43,314 bases of DNA from Acidomonas methanolica (GTDB lineage: Bacteria; Pseudomonadota; Alphaproteobacteria; Acetobacterales; Acetobacteraceae), in assembly GCF_004346035.1 (NCBI RefSeq), contig NZ_SLZN01000022.1, forward strand, positions 1-43,314, in the 5' to 3' direction. Every line of letters starts with the position of its first letter. Position 1 is the first letter of the stretch. The notes beneath the pieces were generated by a model, which did not search any database, was not told where the DNA came from, and saw only the letters and a program-made list of their open reading frames with translations. The position numbers and the translations under genes are program-made. Of this stretch, positions 7,778-15,633 are shown piece after piece.

Positions 7778-8959
7778 ATGACCCGCTTCGATCCATTTTT
7801 CCAGCACGCGCTGAACCGGCTGGAAGCGACGGGGCTGCGCCGCCGCCTTTCCCCCGTCCGCCGCACGCCCGGCGATCCGGCGCGGCTGACGCGCGGCGGG
7901 CGCGTGCTGCTCGACCTGTCCTCCAACGACTATCTCGGCCTGTCCGCCCATCCGCTCCTGCGCGAGCGGGCGGCGGAATGGGCCGGGCACTTCGGCGCGG
8001 GCGCGCGGGCCTCGCGCCTCGTGACGGGCACGTTCGATCTGCATGAGGCGATCGAGGCGAAGCTGGCGCGCTTCAAGGGCGCGGAAGCGGCACTGATCTT
8101 CCCCTCGGGCTGGCAGGCGAACGCCTCCGTGCTGCCCGCGCTCCTCGCCCTCTCGCGCGAGGTCACGGGGCATGACGCGCTCGTCTTCACCGACCGGCTG
8201 AACCATGCCAGCATGCATCACGGCTGCGCGGCGGCGGGCGTGCGGCAGATCCGCTACAGGCACAACGATCTCACCCATCTGGCGACGCTGCTGGAGGCGC
8301 GGGCGGACACGCCGGGGCTGCGCTTCATCCTCGCCGAAACGGTGTTCTCCATGGACGGCGACCGGGCGGATGTCGCCGGGCTCCGCACGCTGGCCGATCG
8401 TCACGAGGCGTTCCTCTATCTGGACGAAGCCCATGCGACCGGCGTGCTCGGGCCGCGCGGGGCCGGGCTGGCCGCCGGATCGGGGGTCGATCTCGCCATG
8501 GGCACGTTCAGCAAGGCTCTGGGCGCAATGGGGGCCTATGTCGCGGGCAGCCGCGTGCTGTGCGACTATCTGGTCAACCGCTGCTCCGGCTTCATCTACA
8601 GCACCGCCCCGTCCCCGGCCATGTTGGGAGCGATCGACGCGGCACTCGATCAGGTTCCCGGAATGGAGCACGAGCGCGAAACTCTGGCCGGGCATGGCGC
8701 GCGTCTGCGGGAGATCCTGCGGTCGGCGGGGCTGGATACCGGCGACAGCTCGACGCAGATCGTGCCGGTGATCCTCGGCGACACGCAAAGGGCGCTCGAC
8801 GCGGCGCGGCGGCTGGAGGAGCGCGGCATCCTCGCCTTGCCGATCCGTCCGCCCACCGTGCCGCAGGGGACCGCGCGCCTGCGTCTGGCGCTCAACGCGG
8901 GGCTGGAGGACGCGCAGATCGAGGCCGTCGCGCAGGCCGTGGTGGAGGCCGCGCGATGA
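7778..8959 (+). CDS. bioF: 8-amino-7-oxononanoate synthase
   Basis: A 393-residue alpha-oxoamine synthase that condenses pimeloyl-ACP with alanine to give KAPA. Motifs: DLSSNDYLGLS (46-56), FPSGWQANASV, LNHASMHHG (141-149), LDEAHATGVLG (215-225) and GTFSKALGAMGAY, with the PLP lysine at about 246. The start MTRFDPFF at 7778 begins the family alignment; the frame is open back to 7706 but that part overlaps the bioA start. It is the first gene of a plus-strand operon. Its TGA overlaps the ATG of the esterase gene (ATGA at 8956). Confidence 0.96.
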   Translation: MTRFDPFFQHALNRLEATGLRRRLSPVRRTPGDPARLTRGGRVLLDLSSNDYLGLSAHPLLRERAAEWAGHFGAGARASRLVTGTFDLHEAIEAKLARFKGAEAALIFPSGWQANASVLPALLALSREVTGHDALVFTDRLNHASMHHGCAAAGVRQIRYRHNDLTHLATLLEARADTPGLRFILAETVFSMDGDRADVAGLRTLADRHEAFLYLDEAHATGVLGPRGAGLAAGSGVDLAMGTFSKALGAMGAYVAGSRVLCDYLVNRCSGFIYSTAPSPAMLGAIDAALDQVPGMEHERETLAGHGARLREILRSAGLDTGDSSTQIVPVILGDTQRALDAARRLEERGILALPIRPPTVPQGTARLRLALNAGLEDAQIEAVAQAVVEAAR

Positions 8960-9591
8960 GGCGCGTCTTCGTCCATGGCTGGTCCTACGACGCCGGACTC
9001 TGGGACGGCGTGTGCCGGGCGCTGGGCGAGGCCGACTCGTGGCGCATCGATCTGGGCCAGACCGGCGCGCCGGTGCGGGACGCTCTGCCGCAGGAGCCCT
9101 ATCTCGCCGTGACCCATTCGGCGGGAACGCTCTGGCTGCTGGAGCAGGATTTGCGGCACTGTGCGGGGATCGTCGCGGTCAACGGGTTCGCCCGGTTCAC
9201 CGCCGGGGCGGATTTCCCGGTGGGCGTGCCGCCCCGCATGGTGCAGCGGATGAGGCGGCGGCTGGAAACGGAGGCCGCAGAGGTGGTCGCGACGTTCCGG
9301 CGGGAGATCGGCGGCGCTCCGCCCGCCGCGCCGCTCTCCGGCGCGAGGCTGGATGAGGGGTTGCAGCGGCTGCTCGCTTCTGACGGGCGCGCGGCGGCGC
9401 ATTCCATGGGCGCGCGGCTGATCTGGCTCGCGGGCACGGAGGACCGGCTGGTCACGCCCGCCATGGCCCGCGCGGGCTTCGGTCCTCTGGCGCGGGAGAA
9501 TCGCTGCGCGGGCGGCCATCTCCTGCCGCTGGACGCGCCGGAGACCGTCGCGGCGCTGCTGCGCAAGGCGGAAGGACACATCGGACGATGA
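8956..9591 (+). CDS. BioH/BioG-like alpha/beta hydrolase (putative pimeloyl-ACP methyl esterase)
   Basis: A 211-residue hydrolase overlapping bioF by ATGA and the next gene by the same device (ATGA at 9588), so it is part of the biotin operon. A catalytic triad can be proposed: Ser55 in THSAGT, Asp163 in GTEDRLV and His188 in GGHLLPL. An N-terminal VHGWSYD provides the oxyanion strand. The nucleophile elbow is TxSxG, not the usual GxSxG. The expected reaction is removal of the methyl group from pimeloyl-ACP methyl ester, ending the BioC-started cycle. Assignment rests mainly on position and the hydrolase motifs. Sequence likeness to E. coli BioH is low, and it could be a BioG-type or unrelated gatekeeper. 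Confidence 0.8.
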   Translation: MRRVFVHGWSYDAGLWDGVCRALGEADSWRIDLGQTGAPVRDALPQEPYLAVTHSAGTLWLLEQDLRHCAGIVAVNGFARFTAGADFPVGVPPRMVQRMRRRLETEAAEVVATFRREIGGAPPAAPLSGARLDEGLQRLLASDGRAAAHSMGARLIWLAGTEDRLVTPAMARAGFGPLARENRCAGGHLLPLDAPETVAALLRKAEGHIGR

Positions 9592-11048
9592 CGCTCTCCA
9601 GCATCGCCGGGGCGTTCGACGCCGCCGAGGCGTATGAGTCCGAGGCGCGGGTGCAGGCGCAGAGCGCGGCGCTTCTGGCCGCCCAGATCGCCCGCGCCTT
9701 CGCCGACACCCCGCCGCGCCGGATTCTGGAATTCGGCTGCGGCACGGGGATGCTGACGGCGCGGCTGCGCGCCCTGTTTCCCGATGCCGAGATTCTGGCG
9801 ACGGACATCTCCCCCCGCATGCTGGACCGCGCATCCCGACGGCTGGCGGGGACGAATGTGCGGTTCGCACTGCTGGATGCCGGAAACCCGGAGATGGGCG
9901 GGCGCTACGATCTCGTCTGCTCGAATTTCTGCCTGCAATGGATCGCCGCGCGCGCCGACGCCTTGCGGCGCCTTTCGACGCTGCTCGAACCCGGCGGGAG
10001 GCTGATGGTGACGACGCTGGCCGAAGGCAGTTTCCGCGAATGGCGGGCGGCCTGCGCCGCCGCCGGGACACGCTGCGTGTTCCACGCCTATCCGTCGGTC
10101 CCGGCCTTGCAGCGCGACTGGCCGAGCGGCGGAAGCGGCGGCTGGGAGAGCGTGACGCTGACCGACAGGCCGGGTTCGGCATTTGAGTTCCTGCGCGGGT
10201 TGAAGCGGATCGGCGCCGCCCTGCCCGCCGAGGGCGCGCGGCCTGATCCGTCAGGATTGCGACACGCCATGGCGGCCTTCGACCGGCGCGGCGAAGGCGT
10301 GAGCTATGAGGTGGCGTTCGGCGCCTTCCGCCGCGCGAATACGCCGCGCGGCGTGTTCGTCACCGGCACGGATACCGGAGTGGGCAAGACCCTCGCCAGC
10401 GCCGTGCTGACACGCGCCTGGGGCGCGCACTACTGGAAGCCGCTGCAAAGCGGGCTGGCGGACGAACCCGGCGACACTCCCACCGTCGCGGCGCTGACCG
10501 GATGCCCGGCTCCGCTCCCGGCCTATGCATTTTCCGCCTCGCTCTCTCCTCTGGCGGCGGCGGAAGCCGAAGGCGTGACGATCGACCCGTCGCGGCTGGC
10601 TTTGCCCGAGGTTGGAGACGCGCCGGTGGTGGTCGAGGGTGCCGGCGGTCTCATGGTGCCGGTGACGGCGGAGATGATGATGATCGACCTCGCCGCGCTC
10701 TACGGCATGCCGGTAATCCTGGTCGCGCGGAGCGGGCTCGGGACGATCAACCACACGCTGCTGAGCCTCGAAGCCCTCCGGCGGCGGGGGATTCCCGTGG
10801 CGGGGGTGATCCTCAACGGCCCCGCCAATCCCGGCAACCGCGCGGCGATCGAGCGGTTCGGCGCGGTGCGGGTGTTGGCCGAACTGCCCTGGCTGGAGCA
10901 AGTGGACGCGGCGGCGGTCGCATCCCTCGCCGAACGGATTCCGCCATATGACGAGGCGGTTCGCGCTGGTTCGGGGTGCGGGGGTTCTTCTTTTTCTGAA
11001 GAAGAATGGTTGGCTCGCATCTTCACGTCATCAGGCGATGCCTCATGA
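9588..11048 (+). CDS. Fused BioC malonyl-ACP methyltransferase / BioD dethiobiotin synthetase
   Basis: A 486-residue two-domain protein. Residues 1-250 are BioC: SAM-binding ILEFGCGTG (46-54), DLVCSNFCLQWI (108-119) and GFGLKRIGA-like FLRGLKRIGA (201-210). They would methylate malonyl-ACP to start pimelate synthesis. Residues 254 to about 455 are BioD: P-loop GTDTGVGKT (260-268), KPLQSGL (284-290), EGAGGLMVP (350-358) and NHTLLSLEALRRRGI. They would close the ureido ring of dethiobiotin. Only about four residues join the two, with no stop or shift between them. The last 30 residues (from about 457) are not BioD-like and read through a hairpin. It overlaps the esterase gene by ATGA and is the last gene of the operon. 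Confidence 0.92.
   Translation: MTLSSIAGAFDAAEAYESEARVQAQSAALLAAQIARAFADTPPRRILEFGCGTGMLTARLRALFPDAEILATDISPRMLDRASRRLAGTNVRFALLDAGNPEMGGRYDLVCSNFCLQWIAARADALRRLSTLLEPGGRLMVTTLAEGSFREWRAACAAAGTRCVFHAYPSVPALQRDWPSGGSGGWESVTLTDRPGSAFEFLRGLKRIGAALPAEGARPDPSGLRHAMAAFDRRGEGVSYEVAFGAFRRANTPRGVFVTGTDTGVGKTLASAVLTRAWGAHYWKPLQSGLADEPGDTPTVAALTGCPAPLPAYAFSASLSPLAAAEAEGVTIDPSRLALPEVGDAPVVVEGAGGLMVPVTAEMMMIDLAALYGMPVILVARSGLGTINHTLLSLEALRRRGIPVAGVILNGPANPGNRAAIERFGAVRVLAELPWLEQVDAAAVASLAERIPPYDEAVRAGSGCGGSSFSEEEWLARIFTSSGDAS
10985..11003 (+). terminator. Hairpin inside the 3' end of bioC-bioD
   Basis: TTCTTC (10985-10990) pairs with GAAGAA (10998-11003) around a pyrimidine loop. It lies inside the coding tail of the fused gene. 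It resembles a displaced terminator that translation now runs through. The stem is weak. Confidence 0.3.
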
Positions 11049-11051
11049 CGA

Positions 11052-11068
11052 TTTGCTCGCGAAGCAAA
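11052..11068 (+). terminator. Weak hairpin after bioC-bioD
   Basis: TTTGCT and AGCAAA form a perfect 6-bp stem with loop CGCGA just after the bioC-bioD stop, followed by AA and then GACTTT, not a T run. The whole 11049-11165 spacer is AT-rich for this window. It contains further short complementary pieces (GAAAGG near 11123 with CCTTTC near 11152). It may be a terminator or a copy of a dispersed spacer element. Confidence 0.35.
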
Positions 11069-11165
11069 AAGACTTTGATCGTTTGGCTGCGGAGTTCTTC
11101 TGGGTAACTTCGCTGTCAGGTCGAAAGGTTTTTGGGGTCTTTCTTGAAAAGCCTTTCCAGCGGAG

Positions 11166-12233
11166 TCATCGCTTGAGGGCCTGAAGGCGCAGGGCGACGA
11201 GACGGGCGCGGGCCGGCCCGATATCGAAAATCTGTGCGCGTTCCCGCCCCCGCGCGGCGAGATCCTCGCGCAACTCGTCATTGCCGATGAGCGTGAGCAG
11301 CGCGGTTTCCAGCTCCCCCGGAGCGTCCGGCCGGGCGAAAAGCGCGGCGTCGCCCACGACTTCCGGCAATCCGCCCGAGGGTGACGCGATGACGGCGGCT
11401 CCACTGGCCATGGCTTCGAGCGCGGTGAGACCGAAAGGCTCCGGCCAGCGGCTGGGGACGACGACAATCGCCGCCTGCGCCATGGCTTCCAGCACCCGGG
11501 GATGCGGCTGATAGCCGAGATGGGCGATTCCGGCGATATCGGCCTGGGCCTCGACACGGTCGACGAAGGCGGTGCGCGGCGCGTCGATGCCGAAGCGGTC
11601 CGCGCCGATCAGCACCGCCTTCCAGCCCGACACATGGGACGCGATGGTGGTCCAGGCGCGCACGAACGCATCGACCCCCTTGTTGGCGACGACGCGCCCG
11701 ACGAACAACACCACCGGCGCGCGGCGCGGCGCCGGGGTCGGCAGGGCGCCGAGATCCAGACAGTTCGGCATGACCTCGACCACGGCGGGGTCCAGATCCT
11801 CCAGGAAGCGGCGGCGCAGCCAGTCCGAGACGGTGATGACGCGCACCCGCTCCAGAAGGGCCTCGCGCTGACGGGGAGAGCTTGCGCCACGCATCTCCTG
11901 CGGATCGTTGTGCAGGATCAGTTGGGTCGGCGCGACGCGGGCCAGCGACGACGCGATGGCGGGCTTGTTGTGCACCTCGATCAGGTCGGGCCTGTACTGG
12001 CGGATCACCTTGCGCAAGCCGATCAGATAGCGAAAATTATCCGAGAAGACGCTCCAGAGCGGCGAGATGGGCGGCACGGGGACGAACGTTCCCCCGGGCA
12101 GGGGCGTCCCCTCGACCGGCGAGCCGACGACGAGATCGTCCGGGCCGGCCAGACGGTTGACGAGAAGGGAGATGGCCCCGGCGCGATCGGCCGCATAGCC
12201 TTCGCGCATGGGAAGAATGATCATGACACGCAT
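11166..12233 (-). CDS. GT4-family glycosyltransferase
   Basis: A 355-residue GT-B glycosyltransferase. The N-terminal half holds the acceptor-side Rossmann fold (IEVHNKPAIAS at 85-95). The C-terminal donor domain begins at VVLFVGRVVANKGVDAFVRA (174-193) and carries the EPFGLTALE E-x7-E motif (265-273) and SPSGGLPEVVGDAALF. No signal peptide or membrane span is present, so it is probably cytoplasmic. The sugar and the acceptor are not determinable; surface polysaccharide or glycolipid assembly is the usual role. It starts 6 bases after the stop of the Nudix gene on the same strand, so the two are co-transcribed. No other polysaccharide genes adjoin. Confidence 0.9.
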   Translation of the reverse strand: MRVMIILPMREGYAADRAGAISLLVNRLAGPDDLVVGSPVEGTPLPGGTFVPVPPISPLWSVFSDNFRYLIGLRKVIRQYRPDLIEVHNKPAIASSLARVAPTQLILHNDPQEMRGASSPRQREALLERVRVITVSDWLRRRFLEDLDPAVVEVMPNCLDLGALPTPAPRRAPVVLFVGRVVANKGVDAFVRAWTTIASHVSGWKAVLIGADRFGIDAPRTAFVDRVEAQADIAGIAHLGYQPHPRVLEAMAQAAIVVVPSRWPEPFGLTALEAMASGAAVIASPSGGLPEVVGDAALFARPDAPGELETALLTLIGNDELREDLAARGRERAQIFDIGPARARLVALRLQALKR

Positions 12234-12239
12234 GGAGGC

Positions 12240-12869
12240 TCAGTCGAAATCCGTCGGCAGTTCGGGGTGGGCGTGATGCTCGAACATCCGTGCGATCTGG
12301 CCCGGCAGCACGCGCCCGGTCGAGAGATCGGCGGGAATCGCGTCGCGGGCGAACCAGGCGACCTCCGACGTCTCGATACTGGGCCGGGCCGCGCCGCCGG
12401 TCAGCCGCGCCACGAAGAACAGTTTCGCACAGGCGAAGAAATCGGGAGCGTGACCCTGCTTCGCGCGGTCCCAGACCGCCGCCAGCTTGACGATCTCCCC
12501 TTCATAGCCGCTCTCCTCGCGCAATTCCCTCAGCGCGTTTCCGGCGGGGGTGTCGGTCACGTCGGCCCAGCCGCCGGGCAGCGTCCAGCGATCCGAATCC
12601 ATGCGCTCACGCACCATCAGGAGGCGTCCCCCGGAATCGAACAGCGCCGTCCGCACGTCGATCTTGGGCGTCGCATAGCCGCTTTCCCGCGCGAACAGCG
12701 CCTCGATCCGCCGGGGCGACACATCGCCGTGCAGCGCGACCATGCGGGCGGCGAGATGACGGAGCTGCTCATAACGTTCGCGGTCATAGTCGTTGCTGCA
12801 ATAGGTCAGCCCGGTCTGGGCGATGGCCTGCGCCTCGCGCGCGAGAAACAGCCATTCGGGATCGGCCAT
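12240..12869 (-). CDS. Nudix hydrolase with N-terminal Nudix_N_2 domain
   Basis: A 209-residue protein. Residues 1-60 match the helical N-terminal extension of a Nudix subgroup (WLFLAREAQAIAQTGLTYC; ERYEQLRHLAARM). Residues 67-195 form the Nudix fold. The Nudix box runs from Gly100 to Tyr122 with RELREESGY; its first acidic position is Asp106 instead of Glu. Such proteins hydrolyse nucleoside diphosphates linked to another group (for example ADP-ribose or NDP-sugars). Pairing with a glycosyltransferase makes an NDP-sugar substrate plausible but unproven. A hairpin at 12880-12896 overlaps its ribosome binding site. Confidence 0.9.
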   Translation of the reverse strand: MADPEWLFLAREAQAIAQTGLTYCSNDYDRERYEQLRHLAARMVALHGDVSPRRIEALFARESGYATPKIDVRTALFDSGGRLLMVRERMDSDRWTLPGGWADVTDTPAGNALRELREESGYEGEIVKLAAVWDRAKQGHAPDFFACAKLFFVARLTGGAARPSIETSEVAWFARDAIPADLSTGRVLPGQIARMFEHHAHPELPTDFD

Positions 12870-12879
12870 GTCGTCCCGC

Positions 12880-12896
12880 CTCCGCCACGGGCGGAG
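12880..12896 (-). promoter_or_regulatory. Hairpin overlapping the SD of the Nudix gene
   Basis: In the mRNA, CTCCGCC and GGCGGAG form a perfect 7-bp stem with a CGT loop. The 3' arm supplies most of the GGAGG ribosome site, 9 bases before the ATG at 12869. Folding would hide the site. Confidence 0.4.
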
Positions 12897-13023
12897 AAAT
12901 CATAGGGCCAGACGGCGAAAAATGAAATCACGCGCTGTTCTCTTGAGTCGCGGCGGCGATTGCCCCAAATGACGCCGTTCGGGCCGCCCTCTTTCCTCCG
13001 TCGCGCCAACCGGGAGTTTCGCC

Positions 13024-14148
13024 ATGAAGATCAATGGAACCGCCTATCGGAGCGTCTGGCGCGATCCCGCCGACAGTCGCCTCGTGCATATCTTCGACCA
13101 GACGAAACTCCCCTGGTCTCTCGACATTCTCGACCTGCGGGAAATGGAGCAGGTCGCCCACGCCATCCGCACCATGCAGGTGCGCGGCGCTCCCCTGATC
13201 GGGGCGGTGGCGGCCTACGGGCTGGCCTTCGCGCTCCAGTCCGACGCCGGCGACGAGGGGCTGGCCCGCGCGGCGGCGTATCTCGTGGAAACGCGCCCGA
13301 CGGCGATCAATCTGCGCTGGGCGATCGAGCGGATGGCGGCGCGCCTCGCCCCGCTCGCCCCGGCGGCCCGCGTCGCCGCCGCCTATGAGGAGGCGGATGC
13401 GATCTGCGACGAGGACGTGCGCGTCAACGCTTCCATCGGCCGCCACGGGCTGGATCTGATCCGCACGCTCTGGGCCGAACGCGCCGAGGGGCAGGAACGG
13501 CTGAACATCCTGACCCATTGCAACGCCGGCTGGATCGCCACGGTCGATTGGGGCACCGCGCTTGCCCCCATCTACATGGCGCATGACAGCGGCATTCCCG
13601 TCCATGTCTGGGTGGACGAGACGCGCCCGCGCAATCAGGGCGCGCTGCTGACGGCCTGGGAACTCGGCGCGCATGGCGTGCCGCACACGCTGATCGCCGA
13701 CAATGCGGGCGGCCATCTGATGCAGCATGGCGAGGTCGATCTCGTGATCGTCGGCACCGACCGCGTGACGCGCGGCGGCGACGTCGCAAACAAGATCGGC
13801 ACCTATCTCAAGGCGCTCGCGGCGCGGGACAACGGCGTGCCGTTCTGGGTCGCCCTGCCCTCCTCAACCATCGACTGGCGCGTGACGGACGGCGTGCGCG
13901 ACATCCCGATCGAGGAACGCGCCGCCGAGGAAGTGACTCATGTCAGCGGGCTGGACGAGCACGGCCGCCCCGCGCGCGTCCGGGTCACGCCCGCCGGAAC
14001 GACCGGCGCCAATCCGGCCTTCGATGTGACGCCCGCGCGACTCGTCAGCGGACTGCTCACCGAGCGCGGCCCCTGCGAAGCGAGCGCCGAAGGGCTGCGC
14101 GCGCTTTTCCCCGATCTGGACACGACGCTCCTGCACGCCCGCTCTTGA
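13024..14148 (+). CDS. mtnA: S-methyl-5-thioribose-1-phosphate isomerase
   Basis: A 374-residue MtnA of the eIF2B-like isomerase family. It converts methylthioribose-1-phosphate to methylthioribulose-1-phosphate in the methionine salvage pathway. Motifs: VRGAPLIGAVAAYGLA (53-68), ILTHCNAGW with catalytic Cys166, GTDRV with catalytic Asp246, GGDVANKIGTYLKA, and FWVALPSSTIDW near the C-terminus. GGGAG lies 8 bases before the ATG. The rest of the salvage pathway (mtnB, C, D, K/P) is not in the window. The 154-base leader shared with the divergent Nudix gene shows no SAM riboswitch I could recognise. Confidence 0.95.
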   Translation: MKINGTAYRSVWRDPADSRLVHIFDQTKLPWSLDILDLREMEQVAHAIRTMQVRGAPLIGAVAAYGLAFALQSDAGDEGLARAAAYLVETRPTAINLRWAIERMAARLAPLAPAARVAAAYEEADAICDEDVRVNASIGRHGLDLIRTLWAERAEGQERLNILTHCNAGWIATVDWGTALAPIYMAHDSGIPVHVWVDETRPRNQGALLTAWELGAHGVPHTLIADNAGGHLMQHGEVDLVIVGTDRVTRGGDVANKIGTYLKALAARDNGVPFWVALPSSTIDWRVTDGVRDIPIEERAAEEVTHVSGLDEHGRPARVRVTPAGTTGANPAFDVTPARLVSGLLTERGPCEASAEGLRALFPDLDTTLLHARS

Positions 14149-14204
14149 CCGCCGCGTGACGTTGGGCCGTGATGGGGCGGATGACTCCAGATGAGGGAAG
14201 CGGC

Positions 14205-15131
14205 ATGAGGGGTGAAATGGGAATCGAGGCGTCTGTCCGGGTTTCCGCGCCCCTTCTCGCGGTTCTGGGTGTCGCGACCTTGTCCGGATGCGCGGAGACC
14301 CCGCACCCGCCCGCGCAGACCCCCACCACGCAATATGCGAACGGGACGCACGGGCCGGTCGGGTATGACTCGCATGTCCCGGATTTCGCCACGCGGAATT
14401 TCGAGCCCTTCAACCGTCAGGACGCCGTGGCGATCGCGCTGCGGGAATGGCGGATGTTCGGCAACCCGGTGGCCGACGACGATCCCGAGGACCGGCCCGA
14501 CGCGTCCTCGCCCGCCCTCAAGCCGGAACGTATTCCGGGCCTCTGGCAGCGCGTCGGCGAATATTGGTGGATCGGGCAGGATCCCTATGAGACCGAAGTG
14601 TCCTGGACCGGCAAGCAGGACGGGAACGGCCAGCGTTTTCCCGCCGAGCATGACGGGCATTACGCGTGGTCGGCGGCGTTCATTTCCTATGTCATGCGAA
14701 TCGCCGGGGCGAATGACCGTTTTCCCTATTCGCCCAACCACTCGACCTATATCAACGCCGCCGCCTCCGGCCAGGCGACGGGGCTGCGGGCGCAGGACCC
14801 GAAGACCTACATCCCGCAACTGGGCGATATCCTCTGCGTCGGACGCGGCCGGAGCCGGAGCATTACTTTTTCGATGCTGCCGACGTCCTACGGTTTCCCG
14901 TCCCATTGCGGCATCGTCGTGGCTGTCAACCAGAACGCGCCGCCTTTCGGGCATGAGATCAGCATCGTCGGCGGCAATGTGGACGACGCGGTCGCTCTGA
15001 CCCATGTGCCGACGGATGCGAAGGGCGCGCTGGCCGACGCGTCCGGCCAGTTCTACGACAGCCGCTATCCCTGGCTGACGGTGCTTCAGGTGCTGTACGA
15101 CGCGGATCGCGAGCCGGATAGCGGCTGGTAG
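14205..15131 (+). CDS. DUF2272-domain lipoprotein
   Basis: About 308 residues. A lipoprotein signal ends in VATLSGC with the lipidated Cys at about 29. It is followed by a Pro/Thr-rich spacer and a C-terminal domain of NlpC/CHAP-like make-up that I match to DUF2272 (PF10030). Typical elements are YWWIGQDP, WSAAFISYVMRIAG, HSTYINAA, LGDILCVGR and FPSHCGIVVAV. The Trp-Ser-Ala (Cys absent) and Ser-His-Cys segments recall amidase-fold proteins, but catalytic residues are not certain. Likely location is the periplasmic face of a membrane. Starts at 14172, 14181, 14205 or 14217 are all possible; GAGGGAAG favours 14205. It is a single gene after mtnA. Confidence 0.85.
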   Translation: MRGEMGIEASVRVSAPLLAVLGVATLSGCAETPHPPAQTPTTQYANGTHGPVGYDSHVPDFATRNFEPFNRQDAVAIALREWRMFGNPVADDDPEDRPDASSPALKPERIPGLWQRVGEYWWIGQDPYETEVSWTGKQDGNGQRFPAEHDGHYAWSAAFISYVMRIAGANDRFPYSPNHSTYINAAASGQATGLRAQDPKTYIPQLGDILCVGRGRSRSITFSMLPTSYGFPSHCGIVVAVNQNAPPFGHEISIVGGNVDDAVALTHVPTDAKGALADASGQFYDSRYPWLTVLQVLYDADREPDSGW

Positions 15132-15150
15132 GCGGCGGCCCGCACCGCCT
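15130..15150 (+). terminator. Hairpin between convergent DUF2272 and rhodanese genes
   Basis: AGGCGG and CCGCCT pair perfectly around a 9-base loop, overlapping the stop of the DUF2272 gene and ending just before the rhodanese stop. A pyrimidine-rich CTCTATCCTTT follows on the plus strand. Confidence 0.45.
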
Positions 15151-15152
15151 CT

Positions 15153-15560
15153 CTATCCTTTCCGCTGCGGGAGCCCTTCCGCCTGCCAGCCGCAGACCGT
15201 GCCGCGGCGGCCCGATTCATCCGGCGGTCCTTCGAAGCCGTCGACGATGTTGGTGACGTCTTCATAGCCGAGATAGGCGGCGAGATCGGTCGTCATCTGC
15301 GACCGCGCACCGGAGCGACAGAGAAAATAGACCGGCGTCGCCTTGTCCGGAACGGCCTGCATCAGGGCTTCGGCGAAGGCGGGAGCGGCGGCCGGCGACC
15401 ATGTGAGCGTCACGGGAGCACGCCCGAGGCCGGACAGGTCCGGCAGGCCGATCTGCGCCCATTCCTCCGGCGTGCGCACGTCGATGAGGACGGCCCGCGG
15501 TTCGGCCTGCAACGCCTCCCAGGCCTCCCGCGCGGAAATTCGTCCCGTCATGCGTGTCAT
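15153..15560 (-). CDS. Single-domain rhodanese-like protein
   Basis: A 135-residue cytoplasmic rhodanese fold. IDVRTPEEW (26-34) is the structural motif, and FLCRSGARS (79-87) is the active-site loop with Cys81 as the persulfide residue. Such proteins pass sulfane sulfur between thiols. A position divergent from a cysteine synthase supports a role in sulfur handling. There is no signal peptide and no fused domain. Start MTRMTGR; a second ATG four codons in (15551) is an alternative. The region between the two starts carries a small inverted repeat (15573-15591). Confidence 0.93.
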   Translation of the reverse strand: MTRMTGRISAREAWEALQAEPRAVLIDVRTPEEWAQIGLPDLSGLGRAPVTLTWSPAAAPAFAEALMQAVPDKATPVYFLCRSGARSQMTTDLAAYLGYEDVTNIVDGFEGPPDESGRRGTVCGWQAEGLPQRKG

Positions 15561-15572
15561 GCTCTTTTCTCC

Positions 15573-15591
15573 CGACCGATTTTTGTGGTCG
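15573..15591. promoter_or_regulatory. Inverted repeat between rhodanese and cysteine synthase
   Basis: CGACC (15573-15577) and GGTCG (15587-15591) are perfect arms spaced by 9 bases, in the 73-base gap between two divergent sulfur genes. It is a candidate operator for a shared regulator; the regulator is unknown. Confidence 0.35.
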
Positions 15592-15633
15592 AACGTTATT
15601 ACCGAAGCTCGTCATCGTATAGGAGCGATCAGC

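Noticed and set aside
12870-13023. SAM-type riboswitch before mtnA
   Set aside because: None of the SAM-I, SAM-II or SAH core sequences could be found.
15343-15633. Upstream extension of cysteine synthase
   Set aside because: It is antisense to the rhodanese gene; ATG 15634 has a good SD and starts the family alignment.
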